Shown here piece after piece: positions 62,101-64,000 of a DNA stretch of 64,000 nt. The position numbers and the translations under genes are program-made. Source of the DNA: Tritrichomonas musculus (taxonomy: Eukaryota; Parabasalia; Tritrichomonadida; Tritrichomonadidae); contig JAPFFF010000016.1 in assembly GCA_039105265.1 (NCBI GenBank), forward strand, positions 372,001 to 436,000, in the 5' to 3' direction. The notes beneath the pieces were generated by a model. The model did not search any database. It saw only the letters and a list, made by a program, of their open reading frames with translations, and had not been told where the DNA came from. Within the stretch, counting starts at the first letter, position 1; every line of letters starts with the position of its first letter.

Positions 62101-63350
62101 CAACAATATAAGAAATATAAGATATTCCTCGTCGAGATGATCAAGATTTAATCATTCCTTCTCAAAAGGTAGATTACATGTATTTACAATAGCTACAGCT
62201 ACTAACAGGATCAAATCAACACTAAATATACTATTAATCAATACAACTAATATGTCAAACATTTTTCCACAACATCATAGTAATCTAACTGTTTTTGAGA
62301 ATTCAGTTTATCAGATGAGAACGTTTTAATTATTGGCGAATGATTCTTCGGGAATCGATGAACGGCGGGCATTTTCAATGCAATAACTCTTTCACGAAAG
62401 AATTTGAAGATTCAATGACAATGCTAAAAAATGATGTGAGAGGTAAGAGATACAACCAAATACCGGCAAATAGTGTTTTCGGCAACGTTCAGATACAAGT
62501 TAATGGAATGCTTGTATAAATAGGAGAGAATGATACATATTACATCATCTTTGAACCAGATTGTACAATTCATAATCTGTGCTGAACACAGTTATGGATT
62601 ACAGAAGACACATATTTCAAATTATCTCTTAATGGATTAAAATATTGATGATGCATCACCTAAAGATTCACAAGTCAAAGAATTAATAAATTATTTGGAT
62701 TATCAAAAGGATGCAAAGTTTCTTCATAAATAACATCATATATTTTGCAAATCAAGTGAATTCATTCAATGAATTCAAACAATGAATCAACTGATATTTC
62801 AAATCTCTTCATAAGTTATATCTTTAGCATAAAGATAGATCAATACATACATGACTATCATTTGATGACAGTAAAATAAAAAAAATATCTAAACCGGATT
62901 TCTTATTTGAGTCTTATTTTTTGACAAATCGATATAATGTTTGCTTTAAATCAAGTTTATCTAGTGCTCATCAAAGTAAACACAAAATATTTTATCGTTA
63001 AATAAATTGATTATAAAAAAATTATCTAATTAAACGAAGTAATTAGCAAACAAGTTAAAAAAAGATATATAAGAATTGAAACTGCAAAATATGATGGTGA
63101 AAAAGCTTCTGTCACAATTTACTGCAAAAAATATTGCAAAAAAGAATGTATTTATGAAACCATGGAAGCAAATAAGTAAAGTATTCACGCAATAGATAAA
63201 TCATTGCTGAATACAGAGAACCAAACATAGCAAATAAAGCTAATCATTGATGACTCACCATTTGCAAACTTTCATAAATGTGTTGATGCAGTAATCAGAA
63301 CATTAAGAAATGTTTTGGGACAGTCTCAAAAAAGAATGATAAATAATTTT
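59165..63350. other. Heavily decayed coding debris, possibly an old Maverick/Polinton-like element
   Basis: Fossil. Several stretches keep protein-like composition and codon texture on both strands: minus-strand pieces near 59165-59440 and 61722-61960; plus-strand pieces near 59660-60330, 62380-62720 and 63080-63350. They are interrupted by many breaks (well over ten in total), so nothing here looks functional. The plus-strand piece near 63230-63350 has a texture that vaguely recalls the C-terminal part of an integrase core, which together with the abundance of Mavericks in trichomonads suggests a Maverick/Polinton relic. This family call is weak. No terminal repeats were found, so the limits are rough. 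The age is old, judging by the number of breaks. It abuts the 1448 bp element on its left. Confidence 0.35.
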
Positions 63351-64000
63351 TCGAATCATTAAATCAGTTGTAATCAATGGATGATTTTGAGTTTTTTTAT
63401 ATTTATAATTCATATGACATGACTTCTTTTATCAATTTAGTACATCAATAAACAATTTCATTTGTATTCTGGATAGACCTTCTAATGGTAACCTAAAAAA
63501 ATGGACCATACCCGTTTTTTTCAGGTAGGGTAATTACCCACCATTCAAGTGAAGTGTTTAAGTATTACCCGATTTTTTTTCTTTATTTCTTTATTTAATT
63601 TATAATAATAAATATTAAATATTAATTTTTTCATTAAAGATTTTGATTTCTTTATTCATTTTCAATATCTGATTCACATTTTATGGAAAATTTTCCTCTG
63701 AAAAAGCTGATATAAATAACATTTTCAATTGTTTTTGATATTATAATACCATCATTGGACAGACTATTGAGTTTTCTCAATTATCCTTTCACTAATTGAG
63801 GAAGAAAAATTAATCGCTATGAAAAAAAATTTTTCACTAAAAAATCTAAAATTTTAAATGATTACTCACAATTTATTTGAAAAATTGAATATAGTCAAAT
63901 TTTAATCGCTATGATAAAGTATGAAATCTTATTTTTAAGCAAAATATTAAAGATAAAAATATGAAAAAAAATTTTTATCTTTATATAATGATTTTTTCGT
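63351..64000. other. AT-rich right end, no gene seen
   Basis: Contains a small palindromic spot AGGGTAATTACCC near 63525-63540 and no coding signal up to the window edge. Confidence 0.4.

Noticed and set aside
63525-63545. Telomere-like GGGTAA motif
   Set aside because: A single short palindrome (AGGGTAATTACCC), not a tandem array.

Overview
The window looks like nuclear DNA of a parabasalid protist, most likely a Tritrichomonas foetus-like trichomonad. The reasons are the strongly AT-rich spacers, the long intronless genes with short spacers in the left and middle thirds, and the gene families: a large multipass PAS/cyclase-fold protein, TKL-type kinases with an HLDLKPGN catalytic loop, the trichomonad-type F5/8C (discoidin) family, an N-terminal fragment of the ankyrin/DUF3447 family, a BEACH giant, papain-like proteases, and bacterial-looking enzymes (GH28, old yellow enzyme). 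The species is an inference; no rRNA or tRNA gene was seen to fix it.

Layout. 1-10.6 kb: a Myb-type protein cut by the left edge, a COG2403/cyclic-2,3-diphosphoglycerate-synthetase-like protein that has lost its P-loop, a 1651-residue PAS/cyclase-like membrane protein, and a sugar transporter. 11.4-26 kb is dominated by repeats. A papain-like gene whose catalytic Cys is replaced by Asp occurs twice, about 10.4 kb apart, each copy followed by a 1.05 kb repeat ending in a GC-rich hairpin island. The left copy is truncated and carries a 1.5 kb Tc1/mariner-like insertion, itself hit by a 219 bp MITE and carrying an ankyrin-family gene fragment. Between the copies lie a VIT-VWA protein with tandem DPF motifs and a 1656 bp terminal-inverted-repeat (TIR) element. 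26-47.5 kb is a gene-rich block: a kinase-pseudokinase, a frameshifted discoidin-type pseudogene, a 2925-residue BEACH protein, a GH28 pectinase, a YhhN/TMEM86 membrane protein, another multipass protein, and a HEAT-repeat (importin/exportin-like) protein. 47.5-64 kb is gene-poor. It holds one unrecognised 287-residue protein and one old-yellow-enzyme gene among MITEs: an 8-bp-target-site-duplication (TSD) element containing a TTAA MITE, a second TTAA MITE, and a 1448 bp element with 8-bp TSDs. It ends in a heavily decayed stretch of coding-like debris, perhaps an old Maverick/Polinton.

The genes do not form one pathway, as expected for a eukaryotic nuclear region. Two themes recur. One is likely pseudoenzymes: the papain-like protein, the P-loop-less COG2403 protein, the cyclase-fold domain and the second kinase domain. 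The other is a layered, partly datable set of small DNA elements whose TSDs and TIRs can be read directly. I saw no CRISPR array, no tRNA and no intron motifs. Functional names rest on reading motifs by eye, not on database searches.
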